Below the pieces are notes generated by a model. It searched no databases and was not told the origin of the DNA. It was given only the letters and a program-made list of their open reading frames with translations. DNA of 64,000 nucleotides from Burkholderia mayonis (GTDB lineage Bacteria; Pseudomonadota; Gammaproteobacteria; Burkholderiales; Burkholderiaceae), in NCBI RefSeq assembly GCF_001523745.2, contig NZ_CP013386.1, positions 2,418,001 to 2,482,000 on the forward strand, in the 5' to 3' direction. Shown in pieces: positions 16,945 to 25,729 of this stretch. The number at the start of each line of letters is the position of its first letter. Position 1 is the stretch's first letter. The position numbers and the translations under genes are program-made.

Positions 16945-17714
16945 GACTGGTTAGCCTGGATCTTCGCTTCGATGGTTTTGAGAAAACGGACAAGGCCACC
17001 GATGTGGCTGACGATCAGTACGGCCTCGTCGTGATTCAGCATGGGGTTGTCGTGGGCCAGGCTTTGGTCGTTGCGCACGGCGTTCATCGCTTCCAGGTTG
17101 GATATGCTGGTCTTGAGGATTCGTTCGGTCATTTCGCTTTCGATGTGGCCGGCGCCGCGCAGGTGCTTCACGTACTCACCCATCAGGCTGTGCAACGGTT
17201 TCTCGCGCGTAACGGCAATGCCGCGCCGCTCGCAGAGCGTGCGCAAGAACTTCATCATGAAGACGTGCACGCGGTCCAAAGCCGTCGCAGGCTCGTTCGC
17301 CTCGATCGCGGCCCGAATGTGCTTCGCCGCAGCGGCGAAATCCAACGCGTTGACGCTCGCCGTAAAGGCATCGGCCTCGGGGACCAGACTGCTGAGTTTC
17401 AGCCGGTCAACAATCGCTTCGACGGCAGCGCGCAGTTGCGGGTCGTCCGGCAAGCATCGGAACGCCTCACCCCATTCGATCAGCGCGGCGAGCGCCCGAG
17501 CCACTAGGTGGTCGGACTCCAGTTCCCAGAATGCGCGCATCCGCTTAGCCTTGGACGTGCCTTTGAACTGGTACTTCTCGTCGTAGATGTTGACGCCAAC
17601 CTGCTCCTGGAAAAACTCACCCATCGTTCGGTCGGAGAAGTTGAGCACGAACCCGCTGCCCATGTCGAGGAACGGTTCTAAGCAGCGACGATCGCGTGAG
17701 GTCAGGCTCGACAT
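16941..17714 (-). CDS. Abortive-infection family protein with C-terminal HEPN-type motif
   Basis: 257 residues from ATG 17714; a GTG at 17723 overlaps the Argonaute stop (GTGA) and is an equally possible start, since neither has a clear ribosome site. The N-terminal domain (residues about 5-90) is unlike the C-terminal part, which matches the Abi C-terminal family: HVFMMKFLRTLCERRGI, then LRGAGHIESE and RNDQSLAHDNP near residue 225. R-x6-H there is a HEPN RNase-type motif. Such proteins arrest growth of infected cells. The gene is third in the coupled operon after SIR2-APAZ and Argonaute. Confidence 0.75.
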   Translation of the reverse strand: MSSLTSRDRRCLEPFLDMGSGFVLNFSDRTMGEFFQEQVGVNIYDEKYQFKGTSKAKRMRAFWELESDHLVARALAALIEWGEAFRCLPDDPQLRAAVEAIVDRLKLSSLVPEADAFTASVNALDFAAAAKHIRAAIEANEPATALDRVHVFMMKFLRTLCERRGIAVTREKPLHSLMGEYVKHLRGAGHIESEMTERILKTSISNLEAMNAVRNDQSLAHDNPMLNHDEAVLIVSHIGGLVRFLKTIEAKIQANQS

Positions 17715-17719
17715 AGCAG

Positions 17720-19165
17720 TCACATGAAGAGGCGATAGGGATACGCATGCCCCGGAAGGTCTGGCACGTTGGCGATGGTCCGCGCGAGCCGTTGAGAATA
17801 GCGAATGGTCACCGGAACCGGGTCGTACAACGCGTCGTTGTTCCAGTCCATTTTGGTCAGCGCGAGGGTTTCCAACGCAGCCACTTCCAGCGGACCGCTG
17901 CCCGCGTGCCGGATGATGTTGAGCGGGCGCGGGATGCTCTTACTTCCCTGGAAAAACAAGGCACCGCTGAGCGCTGCTGACGGGGCATTGCCCGACGCCC
18001 ACAACAGCGCCGACCGGTCCGTTCGCGTGAGGACAGTTCCCCGTGGCACCGGCGCTCGATCAGGCACACTTCTGGGTCCGCCCTTCTTCCCCTGCTTCAA
18101 CCACACGCCACGCCAGGTGGCGCTGCTTCCGATCTCGATGCACTCCACCTCTGGAACCGTCGACAGGCCGTCGAAGACGCCTTGCAGTTCTTCGTCCTTG
18201 AACGACGTCGTTTTGTGGACAACGAGACGTCGCGGCAGCCGTCCACCATTACGCCCAAGGTAGAGGCTCAGGCTACGTGCCATGACCGCCCGCATGTCGC
18301 TTCGGCTGAGAAATGGGTTACGCCTGGCTTCGCGCGGATCCGCCACCTGCTCCTTGGCCTCGAAAGCGACGAACTGCATGCCGCCCCCGTCCGCATCGAA
18401 AACCTGCGAGCAGCATGTGACGAACTGCGCGGACTTGGGGTCGCCGCGCAATGCGTAGGCGAGACCAATATAGGCCGTGTCTTCTGGCACACCGGCCAGC
18501 GGCGCGAGCTTCCAAGGAATGCCACCCGCCTTGGTGAAGAGCGCGATGGCGAGGCGCCAGGCCAACGACGCCTTGAGCCGGAATGTGAAAACACGATCGT
18601 TGATGACCTGTGTTGGGATGGCGTACCGGGCACCAAGGGCCTTCAACGCGTCGTGCGCGTCGAATCCGTTGGCCGTAAATGCCGTAGCCCACGCATCGGG
18701 GAGATGCACCAAAACGACATCAAACTGGTCGTGCAACGCATCCAGGCGCGCCATGGCTCCCGACATCGCCGAAAACAACCGCTCATGGGGCGCCCCAGTA
18801 CGCGCCAGGGCCATGAGATCGTCGGGCCACTTAATGTGCACGTCCTTCGGCCCCGCAACGAGCGGAACGCGAAAGAGGTTTTCAAATCCGGGGAACGATG
18901 GCACGTAGTTGCGCCGGTCGCTCGCTTCGTGGCCCGATCGGATGGTATCCACCAGCCCTCGGAGCTTCGGCCACCCTGACGCAGGGGCGATCGTCGCGAC
19001 GCGAAGCTTTGGCGTGTACCCCTCGAACGTCTTGCCGTTGTAGGCACCGAAACGCAAAAGGCCGCGCAGCGGGTTCTCGTCGAGGTCTGTGTCTTCGCTG
19101 TTAAACGTGAGGGCCGGCTCGTCCAGCAAGGAAAACGATGGCGCCTTCGAAAGGTTGTAGTCCAT
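17720..19165 (-). CDS. Short prokaryotic Argonaute (MID-PIWI) of a SPARSA-type system
   Basis: 481 residues, the size of short pAgos that consist only of MID and PIWI domains. Recognisable parts are a MID-like Rossmann segment with FDVVLVHLPDAW, followed by YIGLAYALRGD, MQFVAFEA and LPRRLVVHKTTSFKDEE of the PIWI half. Short pAgos lack the slicer DEDX tetrad; I see no complete set, consistent with a guide-dependent sensor rather than a nuclease. It begins 2 bp after the SIR2-APAZ stop. In characterised SPARSA pairs, guide RNA and target DNA binding activates the partner SIR2 NADase. The identification rests mainly on the pair arrangement plus motifs. Confidence 0.85.
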   Translation of the reverse strand: MDYNLSKAPSFSLLDEPALTFNSEDTDLDENPLRGLLRFGAYNGKTFEGYTPKLRVATIAPASGWPKLRGLVDTIRSGHEASDRRNYVPSFPGFENLFRVPLVAGPKDVHIKWPDDLMALARTGAPHERLFSAMSGAMARLDALHDQFDVVLVHLPDAWATAFTANGFDAHDALKALGARYAIPTQVINDRVFTFRLKASLAWRLAIALFTKAGGIPWKLAPLAGVPEDTAYIGLAYALRGDPKSAQFVTCCSQVFDADGGGMQFVAFEAKEQVADPREARRNPFLSRSDMRAVMARSLSLYLGRNGGRLPRRLVVHKTTSFKDEELQGVFDGLSTVPEVECIEIGSSATWRGVWLKQGKKGGPRSVPDRAPVPRGTVLTRTDRSALLWASGNAPSAALSGALFFQGSKSIPRPLNIIRHAGSGPLEVAALETLALTKMDWNNDALYDPVPVTIRYSQRLARTIANVPDLPGHAYPYRLFM

Positions 19166-19167
19166 CG

Positions 19168-21018
19168 TTACTGGTTCCTTTGGAAGTACGCATGCTCATG
19201 GCTCGGACGGCTCCACGCCGTGATGGGCGAAACCTTGAACACAGCGTCGATTCCCTTGTCCAGGGAAACGCCCGTCGTCAGCAGAACGCAGTTCCCATCG
19301 CCAGCCAGCGTATCGGCCCACGCGTCGATGATGGCCGACCAAACGTGGTTGTAGCGTTGAGCCCATCGCTCCCGCCGCCAGTCGATGGTGGGGTCGACGA
19401 AGCGCGGACGGTCAAGGCTCGTTTCGGTGTCTGGGCGATCTTGCGTGGGATCGGGATAAGGGACGTCGACGAAGGTGGCCGGCTCGAACGTCAACCACCA
19501 GCGATCGGCAGCCTGCTCCAGGTGAAGCTCTACCCCTTCCTGGAAGGGGTACCCCTGAGGCGTCTTCCCGTATAGCGCGCTCGAATACGCGTTTCGCAGT
19601 CTAGCCTGCCGGGCCAACCGCGTTTCGCGCGCTTGCGGCGTTTCCTTGTCCGAGTCGCCTCGTACCATCACCGCATGACCACTGCGCCGCCAGCGCACCC
19701 TCAGCGGACGATTTCGGCAGACGGCTCGCGTCAAAGCGTCGTATAGCAGTCCGAGCGCCCAACTATCGTCGGCGGGTGCCAGGTTGACCGTACCGTCGAG
19801 CCGCCCGCCCGCTGGTCCGAAGGCACGAGCCAATTCTTCGTCATTCCCGAACGCGGCTATTTCTTTTCCTCTGCTGGCGACGATCGCCCATACGTCGGCG
19901 TCCCTCAGCATCTGACGAGCATCCGGCGTGGTCACGCTCCGCTCCAGCGTGATGCGCCTCGCCACCCTCGGCATCTCCAGCACTGGGATGGCCGAGCAAC
20001 GAAGAATGGGGAAAGCGTTGTGCTCCTTGGTTGGCAATGGTACTGGTCTAACCACGCTGGGCGGAGCGAACGACCGGATGTGGGCGTCGAGCTGCTGCGG
20101 CCATGTCGAACCATCGGCAATGTCTGCCGCCAACTCGTCGAACGTCTGGCACTCGACGATCGTGACCCGCACGCCTTGGGCCGCCGCAGCCTCGAGAAAG
20201 GCCTGGACGTCAGGCAACAACCCCTCGGCTGATCGGGCTACCCAATGGATCCCCGCAGGGTACGGCGTGGGCTGGGCCAGGGCATCGTTCAGCGCACTCA
20301 TCACGGAAGCGTCGCGCCCGCTGTAGCCGATCACGACCAAGCCATACCGCCCGCAAGCAGTTGTCAGGACCGTACGCATTTGCGCATCCTGCTCACGCAG
20401 TTCGTCGGTGGTGTTCTTCAGGCTGACCGACTGATAGTCGCCGTGGATCTTCGCCAAGAGCGCGCGGCTCTCGCCCAGGGCGTGCATCGCACGTTCCGCG
20501 TTGTCGATCCCGGACACCGACAGGTTAGCCCGCTCGTCGGGAGCCACGAGCTGGTCGGTCACCGTCGCCGCAGTTTCCACCAAGCTGTCGAAGTTGGTCG
20601 TGAACACGCAAGGGACACGACCGGTGGTGATCAACCCTGCAAGCACCCGGTGCGCGTAGGATGGCGTGCCCTTTTGCACCGCCAGGCTGATGTAGTTTCG
20701 CCGGTCCTGCGGTGTCGGGTAGACCGCCTCAAATGCCGCGGCGTACTCCGTTGGATCGTTCGGCGGAGGGAGGACCGATCGTGACGCAAGGAACGCGTCG
20801 ATGCGCTGAATCCAAAGCGGATCGTCAGTATCAACCTCCTTGAGCTTGGCCCCGGACAGCTCGCAAAAGATCCGTTTTTTGAAGTCGGTGATCATCGCGT
20901 AGCCGGTGGGTATTCCGGCAGCGGCCGAGGCACCCGCCCCCAAAAACCATGCATATTGCGTTGGGCGAAGGCAAAACATTCTGGCGAACTGCGACCCCGA
21001 AACCGTTTGAATGCTCAA
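19168..21018 (-). CDS. SIR2-APAZ NADase effector of a SPARSA-type system
   Basis: 616 residues. The N-terminal SIR2 domain shows WFLGAGASAAAGIPTG (residues 24-39), FTTNFD (Asn142) and IHGDY (His192), the NAD-binding and catalytic signatures. The C-terminal half, about 300-616, is the APAZ region that pairs with a short Argonaute. The start is TTG 21018 with GGGAG 5 bases upstream; the next ATG would cut into the fold. Family knowledge: SIR2-APAZ proteins deplete NAD+ when the Argonaute recognises invader DNA, killing or arresting the cell. It is the first gene of a four-gene minus-strand operon. Confidence 0.9.
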   Translation of the reverse strand: MSIQTVSGSQFARMFCLRPTQYAWFLGAGASAAAGIPTGYAMITDFKKRIFCELSGAKLKEVDTDDPLWIQRIDAFLASRSVLPPPNDPTEYAAAFEAVYPTPQDRRNYISLAVQKGTPSYAHRVLAGLITTGRVPCVFTTNFDSLVETAATVTDQLVAPDERANLSVSGIDNAERAMHALGESRALLAKIHGDYQSVSLKNTTDELREQDAQMRTVLTTACGRYGLVVIGYSGRDASVMSALNDALAQPTPYPAGIHWVARSAEGLLPDVQAFLEAAAAQGVRVTIVECQTFDELAADIADGSTWPQQLDAHIRSFAPPSVVRPVPLPTKEHNAFPILRCSAIPVLEMPRVARRITLERSVTTPDARQMLRDADVWAIVASRGKEIAAFGNDEELARAFGPAGGRLDGTVNLAPADDSWALGLLYDALTRAVCRNRPLRVRWRRSGHAVMVRGDSDKETPQARETRLARQARLRNAYSSALYGKTPQGYPFQEGVELHLEQAADRWWLTFEPATFVDVPYPDPTQDRPDTETSLDRPRFVDPTIDWRRERWAQRYNHVWSAIIDAWADTLAGDGNCVLLTTGVSLDKGIDAVFKVSPITAWSRPSHEHAYFQRNQ

Positions 21019-21387
21019 AATCGCTCCCGTCTATTGTCGTTTTGGGCGCCACCGCAGCGCCCGGGATACTCCCGCCCTCACGCTACGCCACGCATTGCGA
21101 GGCTGCCAAGCGGTGTCGCCAGCCTCACCCTGTGTCGAACGATTGTAATCAAAAGCCCCCGGCTCCACGTCGGGAGCGCCAGATGGCCGCGCTGGATGCC
21201 GTAAACGACCGCTTCGGACGTAGGGCCCTGCGGGTGCGGAACGTCGAGGGTCGCGAGGCCTGGCATATGAGCTAGAACGCGAAGACCCCGAGCTAAACCA
21301 CCGAGTGGGAGCGAGTGCCCACAGCGCGGCGAACAAGCCCGTTCTCCGCACGATAAACTCACGCCTTGCCCACTGCCGTCTGCTGCC
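21019..21387. promoter_or_regulatory. Divergent promoter region between SPARSA operon and Mrr-like gene
   Basis: About 370 bp with no convincing gene. It must hold the promoters for the minus-strand defence operon and the plus-strand nuclease gene. Frames crossing it are antisense shadows of the neighbours. Confidence 0.4.
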
Positions 21388-22284
21388 ATGCCCAGTCCAA
21401 TCGAAACATTCCTCCCCGTGCCTGAAGGTTTTCAAGCGTTTGAAAAGATCGTGTGCACCTGCGCGAATCTGCGCTGGGACACAAAAGATTTCCGCCTGCA
21501 CGCTCGTGCTGGGCAACAGCAGATTGGCGTCGATGTCTACGGACGGGACAAGGACGACCGCTTCATCGCGTACCAGTGCAAGAACATGCCCGACGGAATC
21601 ACGATGGAGATCATCCTCGACGAGATCCAGAAAGCGGAAGCGTTCGAGCCGGCGATCAAGCATTACTGCATCGCCACGTCGGCGAAAAAGAATGGCCCCG
21701 TCGAGCGCCAGGTTCTGCTGCTCTCGGACGAACGCAAGGAACAGCGGAAGTTCACCGTCGAGGTGCTGTTCTGGGCTGATTTGCAAGACCTGCTGTGCAA
21801 CAGCCCAGACGCGCTGCGCAAGCATTACGGGGGTTTCGGGTTGGATGCGTTGGGTGGCCCCGACGCACGACTGGTCAAGGATCGGGCGCGCTTCGACGAG
21901 CTGCAGGCGGCGTTGCCCCACACGACCGTCTTGCAGTTCGCCGAGCATGATTTTCGGCACCCGTTCCCGTACAAATCGGTGACCGTCCTGCACACGTTCC
22001 TGCACGGTTGGCGCACGATCGCCACCGCGTTCTACGACGAGACGCTGCGTGAAGCGTTTAGCGGACTGTACAACGCGTGCGACACGTTGTCGGAGGAGCT
22101 GGGCGATCGCACATCCCTGTACGGCAAGGCGGCCGATCGGATATGGGTCGTGCATGAACAGTTTCGGGACCGTCCGAACGCTGACGACCTGGCCGATGCG
22201 GCCGAACTCGACAAACTCGCAGCGCAGTTTGCACGGGTGTACGAGGACTATCTGACGTTGTGCCGAACGACCCTGTATTCCTGA
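21388..22284 (+). CDS. Mrr-like restriction endonuclease-domain protein
   Basis: 298 residues. The first 60 residues carry a PD-(D/E)XK core of the Mrr type: GQQQIGVDVYGRD gives the catalytic Asp and FIAYQCKNM the Q-x-K that replaces E-x-K in Mrr-like nucleases. The C-terminal 200 residues are helical and of unknown role, perhaps a sensor. No methyltransferase gene is adjacent, so it is not a classical restriction pair. Being divergent from the SPARSA operon, it fits a defence-island setting. Target unknown. Confidence 0.72.
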   Translation: MPSPIETFLPVPEGFQAFEKIVCTCANLRWDTKDFRLHARAGQQQIGVDVYGRDKDDRFIAYQCKNMPDGITMEIILDEIQKAEAFEPAIKHYCIATSAKKNGPVERQVLLLSDERKEQRKFTVEVLFWADLQDLLCNSPDALRKHYGGFGLDALGGPDARLVKDRARFDELQAALPHTTVLQFAEHDFRHPFPYKSVTVLHTFLHGWRTIATAFYDETLREAFSGLYNACDTLSEELGDRTSLYGKAADRIWVVHEQFRDRPNADDLADAAELDKLAAQFARVYEDYLTLCRTTLYS

Positions 22285-22435
22285 TATAGTGGTGGTAGGC
22301 TGTCGTCGCCTGCCGCACGCGCCCTTCGGGGCATGACAAAGACGATGTGTCGCCGCACCTACCCCATTCCATGGTCCTTGTTTTCGATGGGCGGTCCGCA
22401 AAGCGTGCACCGGATTTGCCGCCCAGGAGAAAGCA

Positions 22436-23962
22436 ATGAATACGCAGCAGTTGAAGCTGCTGGCCGGGCTCGTCCGCGGCCTTTTGCAGCCCACGCACCC
22501 CTCCCTTGGTCATGGCCAGGCGCTCGATCTGATTGCAGCGCTGCCCGGGCTTCGTAACTGGCCCGAGGTGATGGCGTTCCCCGAACGCGTCGCCGCCGCC
22601 GAGTTGGATACCACCTCGACCGGTCGCCTGGCGTTCCGCCTGAAGAAGCGCTACGCGGTCGACATGTCGCCCCAGGAGTTGCTCGTCGCCCTGTCTCCGC
22701 CCGGCGCGGTCGTTGCCCGCAGGGTCCCGCAGATCTGGCCGGCAGGTCCCGTTCCCGGCGTCTACATCGCGACCGCCCAGAAGGCGATCGACGCCCTGCT
22801 GGAGGTGTACGAGGACGCCACCGACGGCGCGCTGCTCTACGCCGAACGCGCCGGCAATGGTTGTCCCAGCGCCATCGACCTGGGTGAATACGGCCTCTGG
22901 TCGTCCGGACTGGATCGCGTGCCCAGCGGCACGTTGCTGGTGGTCGGCCCTCTCGAACTCGACCAGCAATCCTGGGACGAAACCGCGAGCCGTCTGGAAA
23001 CGGCTTGCAGGTATGCGCTGGACTCAGGGCACCGTGTCGCGGTGCTGCTCGACTCCCCGACACCCGAGATGCTCCACGAGGACGTACGGCTCATGGTCAC
23101 GTGCCGGGACGGGCACGTGGACGAAGAAACGGCGCTGATCGGCGTCGTCACCGACGAGGGCGAGTTGCAAGCGCGCGTGCCGTTCTCCGGAGCATGGCCG
23201 ACGATAGAACCGGTCACGCCGGCGGGAACCGCCGACGCTTTGCCGACGCCGCTCATGGGACCTCTGCGTGATGTGCTCGCTGAACGTACGAATGGTTTGT
23301 TGCTGTTCGGGTCCGCCGTCATCGCCGAACATTCCGCGATGGACCTCGTGGCAGCCTCATTGGCGCTGACCGAGCACGCCGGTCCGGCCGCCCGCATCAT
23401 GGCGCGGCACCGCTCGACGCCATCGAAGGATTGGGACGTGCCGGAAGCGATCCAGCAACTGCCCTTCTTGCCGTCGATCGAAAGCGCCTACGCCCAGGGT
23501 TATCGCCGCCTGATCTACCACCCCAGCTACACCGAGCCCGAACTGTTGTTGAAGTACAGCGAGGACGCGCTGCTGATTTGCGGCACGTATGGCGCGGACG
23601 TTATGAACGTGTTCATGAGCACGATGCGCGCGGGTGGCGGGAGGGACATGGAGGCGGACCTGCTGGCCCGCATCATCGCCATTGCAGCCACCACCCCCCT
23701 CCCGTCCCACGATGGGAACAAGGTGGTCGCCGATTTGTACGTGGCGACCGGCTCGCCGACGGACAACGTGGTCACGTTCGAGCAGGTCGAACAGTTCCTG
23801 AACGACAACCTCCTCACACGGTGGAAGGATGGGCTGGCCAGTCTCCTCGACGCGGGCATCGTTGCCCCCGCCGAGGCGAAGAAGGCTTTCCCACGAAGCG
23901 AGGGCATCAAGGCCTTCGTTGACGAATACGTCAAGAAAAGGAAGGCGCGCGCAACCGCGTAA
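22436..23962 (+). CDS. 508-residue protein of unknown function in defence island
   Basis: AGGAG lies before ATG 22436. The first 50 residues (LGHGQALDLIAALPGLRNWPEV) resemble a short helical module seen at the N-terminus of glyoxalase-related and element-borne proteins. The rest, alternating alpha/beta, has no Walker or other catalytic motif I can name. Segments such as SLALTEHAGPAARIMARHR and LLICGTYGADVMNVFMS look structured and conserved. The C-terminus is basic. It is 151 bp downstream of the Mrr-like gene and may share its transcript. Function unknown. Confidence 0.6.
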   Translation: MNTQQLKLLAGLVRGLLQPTHPSLGHGQALDLIAALPGLRNWPEVMAFPERVAAAELDTTSTGRLAFRLKKRYAVDMSPQELLVALSPPGAVVARRVPQIWPAGPVPGVYIATAQKAIDALLEVYEDATDGALLYAERAGNGCPSAIDLGEYGLWSSGLDRVPSGTLLVVGPLELDQQSWDETASRLETACRYALDSGHRVAVLLDSPTPEMLHEDVRLMVTCRDGHVDEETALIGVVTDEGELQARVPFSGAWPTIEPVTPAGTADALPTPLMGPLRDVLAERTNGLLLFGSAVIAEHSAMDLVAASLALTEHAGPAARIMARHRSTPSKDWDVPEAIQQLPFLPSIESAYAQGYRRLIYHPSYTEPELLLKYSEDALLICGTYGADVMNVFMSTMRAGGGRDMEADLLARIIAIAATTPLPSHDGNKVVADLYVATGSPTDNVVTFEQVEQFLNDNLLTRWKDGLASLLDAGIVAPAEAKKAFPRSEGIKAFVDEYVKKRKARATA

Positions 23963-24030
23963 GCGGACACGGAGCCCGGTGCCGTCCAGGCGCCGGGCGG
24001 GAGCGTTTCGAACACACCCAGTGCGGCGCC

Positions 24031-24411
24031 ATGGACGTGGCCTGGTTTCTGAACCGCCGCCTGGATTTCATCCGGCAGCTTTACGCCAGTTCGTCGGCGC
24101 CTTTCGTCGATCGTCGAACCAAGATCGAGAACAAGGAAGAGCCTTTTGTGCCGCCATATTCGGAGGACCTGGAACCTGCGTTCATGCTCGAATGGCAGGA
24201 GGCCAGCGATTCAATCGACGTGCTGGGCCACGCATGCCTGTGCATGCTCTCGTCGGCGTTGCAGGCGTACCTGCACACCCGTCACAAGCTGCACTGCCGA
24301 GACCTGACCGAGGAGGAGCGCACGCGCGGCAGCGGTTGCATCGAACGCAGTGCGTTAGCGAGCACCGCCTCTCGACCGACCACGACGCGGTTTGTCCGTC
24401 ATGCTCTTTAG
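24031..24411 (+). pseudogene. Truncated hypothetical gene (5' part)
   Basis: The first 90 codons (MDVAWFLNRRLDFIRQLYAS, then PFVPPYSEDLEPAFMLEWQEA) look like a normal soluble protein. From about 24310 the reading becomes low-quality (RTRGSGCIERSALASTASRP) and overlaps the 3' end of the opposite membrane gene. I infer that the 3' part was replaced at a recombination junction near 24300-24360, where base composition also shifts downward. The original function is unknown. Confidence 0.5.
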
Positions 24412-25098
24412 CGTGATCGCCATCTCCAGCAATCCGAGTCTGTAGCTATTCCTCCGCTGCTCTGCAGCCAAACCATAGGCAAAAACAAAGATCAAAATCG
24501 CCACGGCGATAGCAAAGACGATCAACCGCAGTACCAGCGGATTCGACGGGTGGTCCTGCGTCAATGTTCTCTCAAGCCAACGAACCACCCCAAGATCCCT
24601 AGAGAAAGCAAACAGAACGACCGAGAGTGGCAAAAGAGGCGCTGCGTTTCCGAACAGGTGGGCGATCCATTCACCAGATCGAGAATTCATTTGCTTGAGA
24701 TAGCACTGCGCATAAGCCAGTGACTTGTCGGGCTGATCAAGCAAAAATAGCACGTTATTCTCGTCGACTTCAAGTTGTCGCTGGGTAACGGCCTTCTGAT
24801 TCTCTCCCTCTCTATTACGGAACGTTGTTCGAATATCTACGACAATCTGGATAATGAACGCGAGAAAGAGTAACAGTGCGCCAAACACGACCCCGATACG
24901 GGCGGAGTCTGTGATGAATCGATCCGAGCCACTGGGTGGAAGAGTCGTTACACTTAGTTTGACAGCGAGTATGGCCGCGGCACTTATCAGGAAAAGCACC
25001 CATCCAATAAATGTTGCTCGCCGCGCGGCAGGGGTATTCTGCTGCGCGTAGGGCTTGCATTTCCCCAAATGCTCAAGAATCTTGTCGAGATTGTGCAT
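24355..25098 (-). CDS. Four-helix membrane protein, unknown
   Basis: 247 residues with about four membrane segments (near residues 29-48, 69-92, 148-166 and 188-212). A polar loop contains FRNREGENQKAVTQRQLEVDE. The basic C-terminal tail (KPRRGRSRGGAR) is encoded across the probable junction with the truncated neighbour and may not be native. Base composition is lower in GC than upstream genes and matches the YfjI/YfjJ-type module. No family recognised. Confidence 0.6.
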   Translation of the reverse strand: MHNLDKILEHLGKCKPYAQQNTPAARRATFIGWVLFLISAAAILAVKLSVTTLPPSGSDRFITDSARIGVVFGALLLFLAFIIQIVVDIRTTFRNREGENQKAVTQRQLEVDENNVLFLLDQPDKSLAYAQCYLKQMNSRSGEWIAHLFGNAAPLLPLSVVLFAFSRDLGVVRWLERTLTQDHPSNPLVLRLIVFAIAVAILIFVFAYGLAAEQRRNSYRLGLLEMAITLKSMTDKPRRGRSRGGAR

Positions 25099-25351
25099 AA
25101 TTCATCGAGTTATATAGACGAAAGCATCTTGCGCATCACACTGTATGCTGGCTGACGCTACCGTTAAGCAGATTACCGCACCCTGCTTAATATACCCCCC
25201 TGATTTACTGTCAATCGAACAAAAAACAGGCTGGCTGTACAACCGCCGGCCCAAGGGGTAGATCTCAAGGATGCTGAGCAATTTCGGGGTAATCGCTCGG
25301 TCCAGGATAGACACGATCGGCGACGATCAAGGTGATGCAGCGAGCCTTCGC

Positions 25352-25651
25352 TTATCTCCATCTATGTCCCATGCCAGGACCCTTCCGTTCCAGAAAGCTA
25401 TCAGCAGTAGGCTGTGGCTCACCGTTTCTTATCACACTCGAATCGGTCGTTGCGCGCGAGTTTGATTCATCCGCGCTACCTTGCTCACTAGTACGGTTCG
25501 CGCGCCTTTTGCGCAGCCGGCTCAACGCGGAATCGAAGTTATCCGGCGTGAAATGCCACTCCGCCTCGGCCAGAATCTTGCGCACCTGAGAGCGGTCGTA
25601 TCCACGCAGAAGGATCTCCCCCGGATCGATGGGGCATTGGAGCGCGGGCAC
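25352..25651 (-). CDS. Small hypothetical protein downstream of Gp2-like gene
   Basis: 99 codons from GTG 25651. The first 55 residues (ILLRGYDRSQVRKILAEAEW, then FTPDNFDSALSRLRKRRA) look like a compact helical domain, followed by a disordered Ser/Thr-rich tail. It starts about 80 bp after the preceding gene in the same orientation. No ribosome site stands out, and the call is tentative. Confidence 0.4.
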   Translation of the reverse strand: MPALQCPIDPGEILLRGYDRSQVRKILAEAEWHFTPDNFDSALSRLRKRRANRTSEQGSADESNSRATTDSSVIRNGEPQPTADSFLERKGPGMGHRWR

Positions 25652-25729
25652 GCGTCTCGAAAGTGGATGAGGCGTCAGAAGGCAATCCGCTGACGCTTCA
25701 AGACTTCATCATCTATTTGAAGGCGGCCT

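Noticed and set aside
17720..19165. Catalytically active (slicer) Argonaute
   Set aside because: Length and missing DEDX residues fit the short inactive class paired with an APAZ protein.
21031..22494. Minus-strand open frame of 487 codons
   Set aside because: Antisense to the Mrr-like gene; low-complexity product without motifs.
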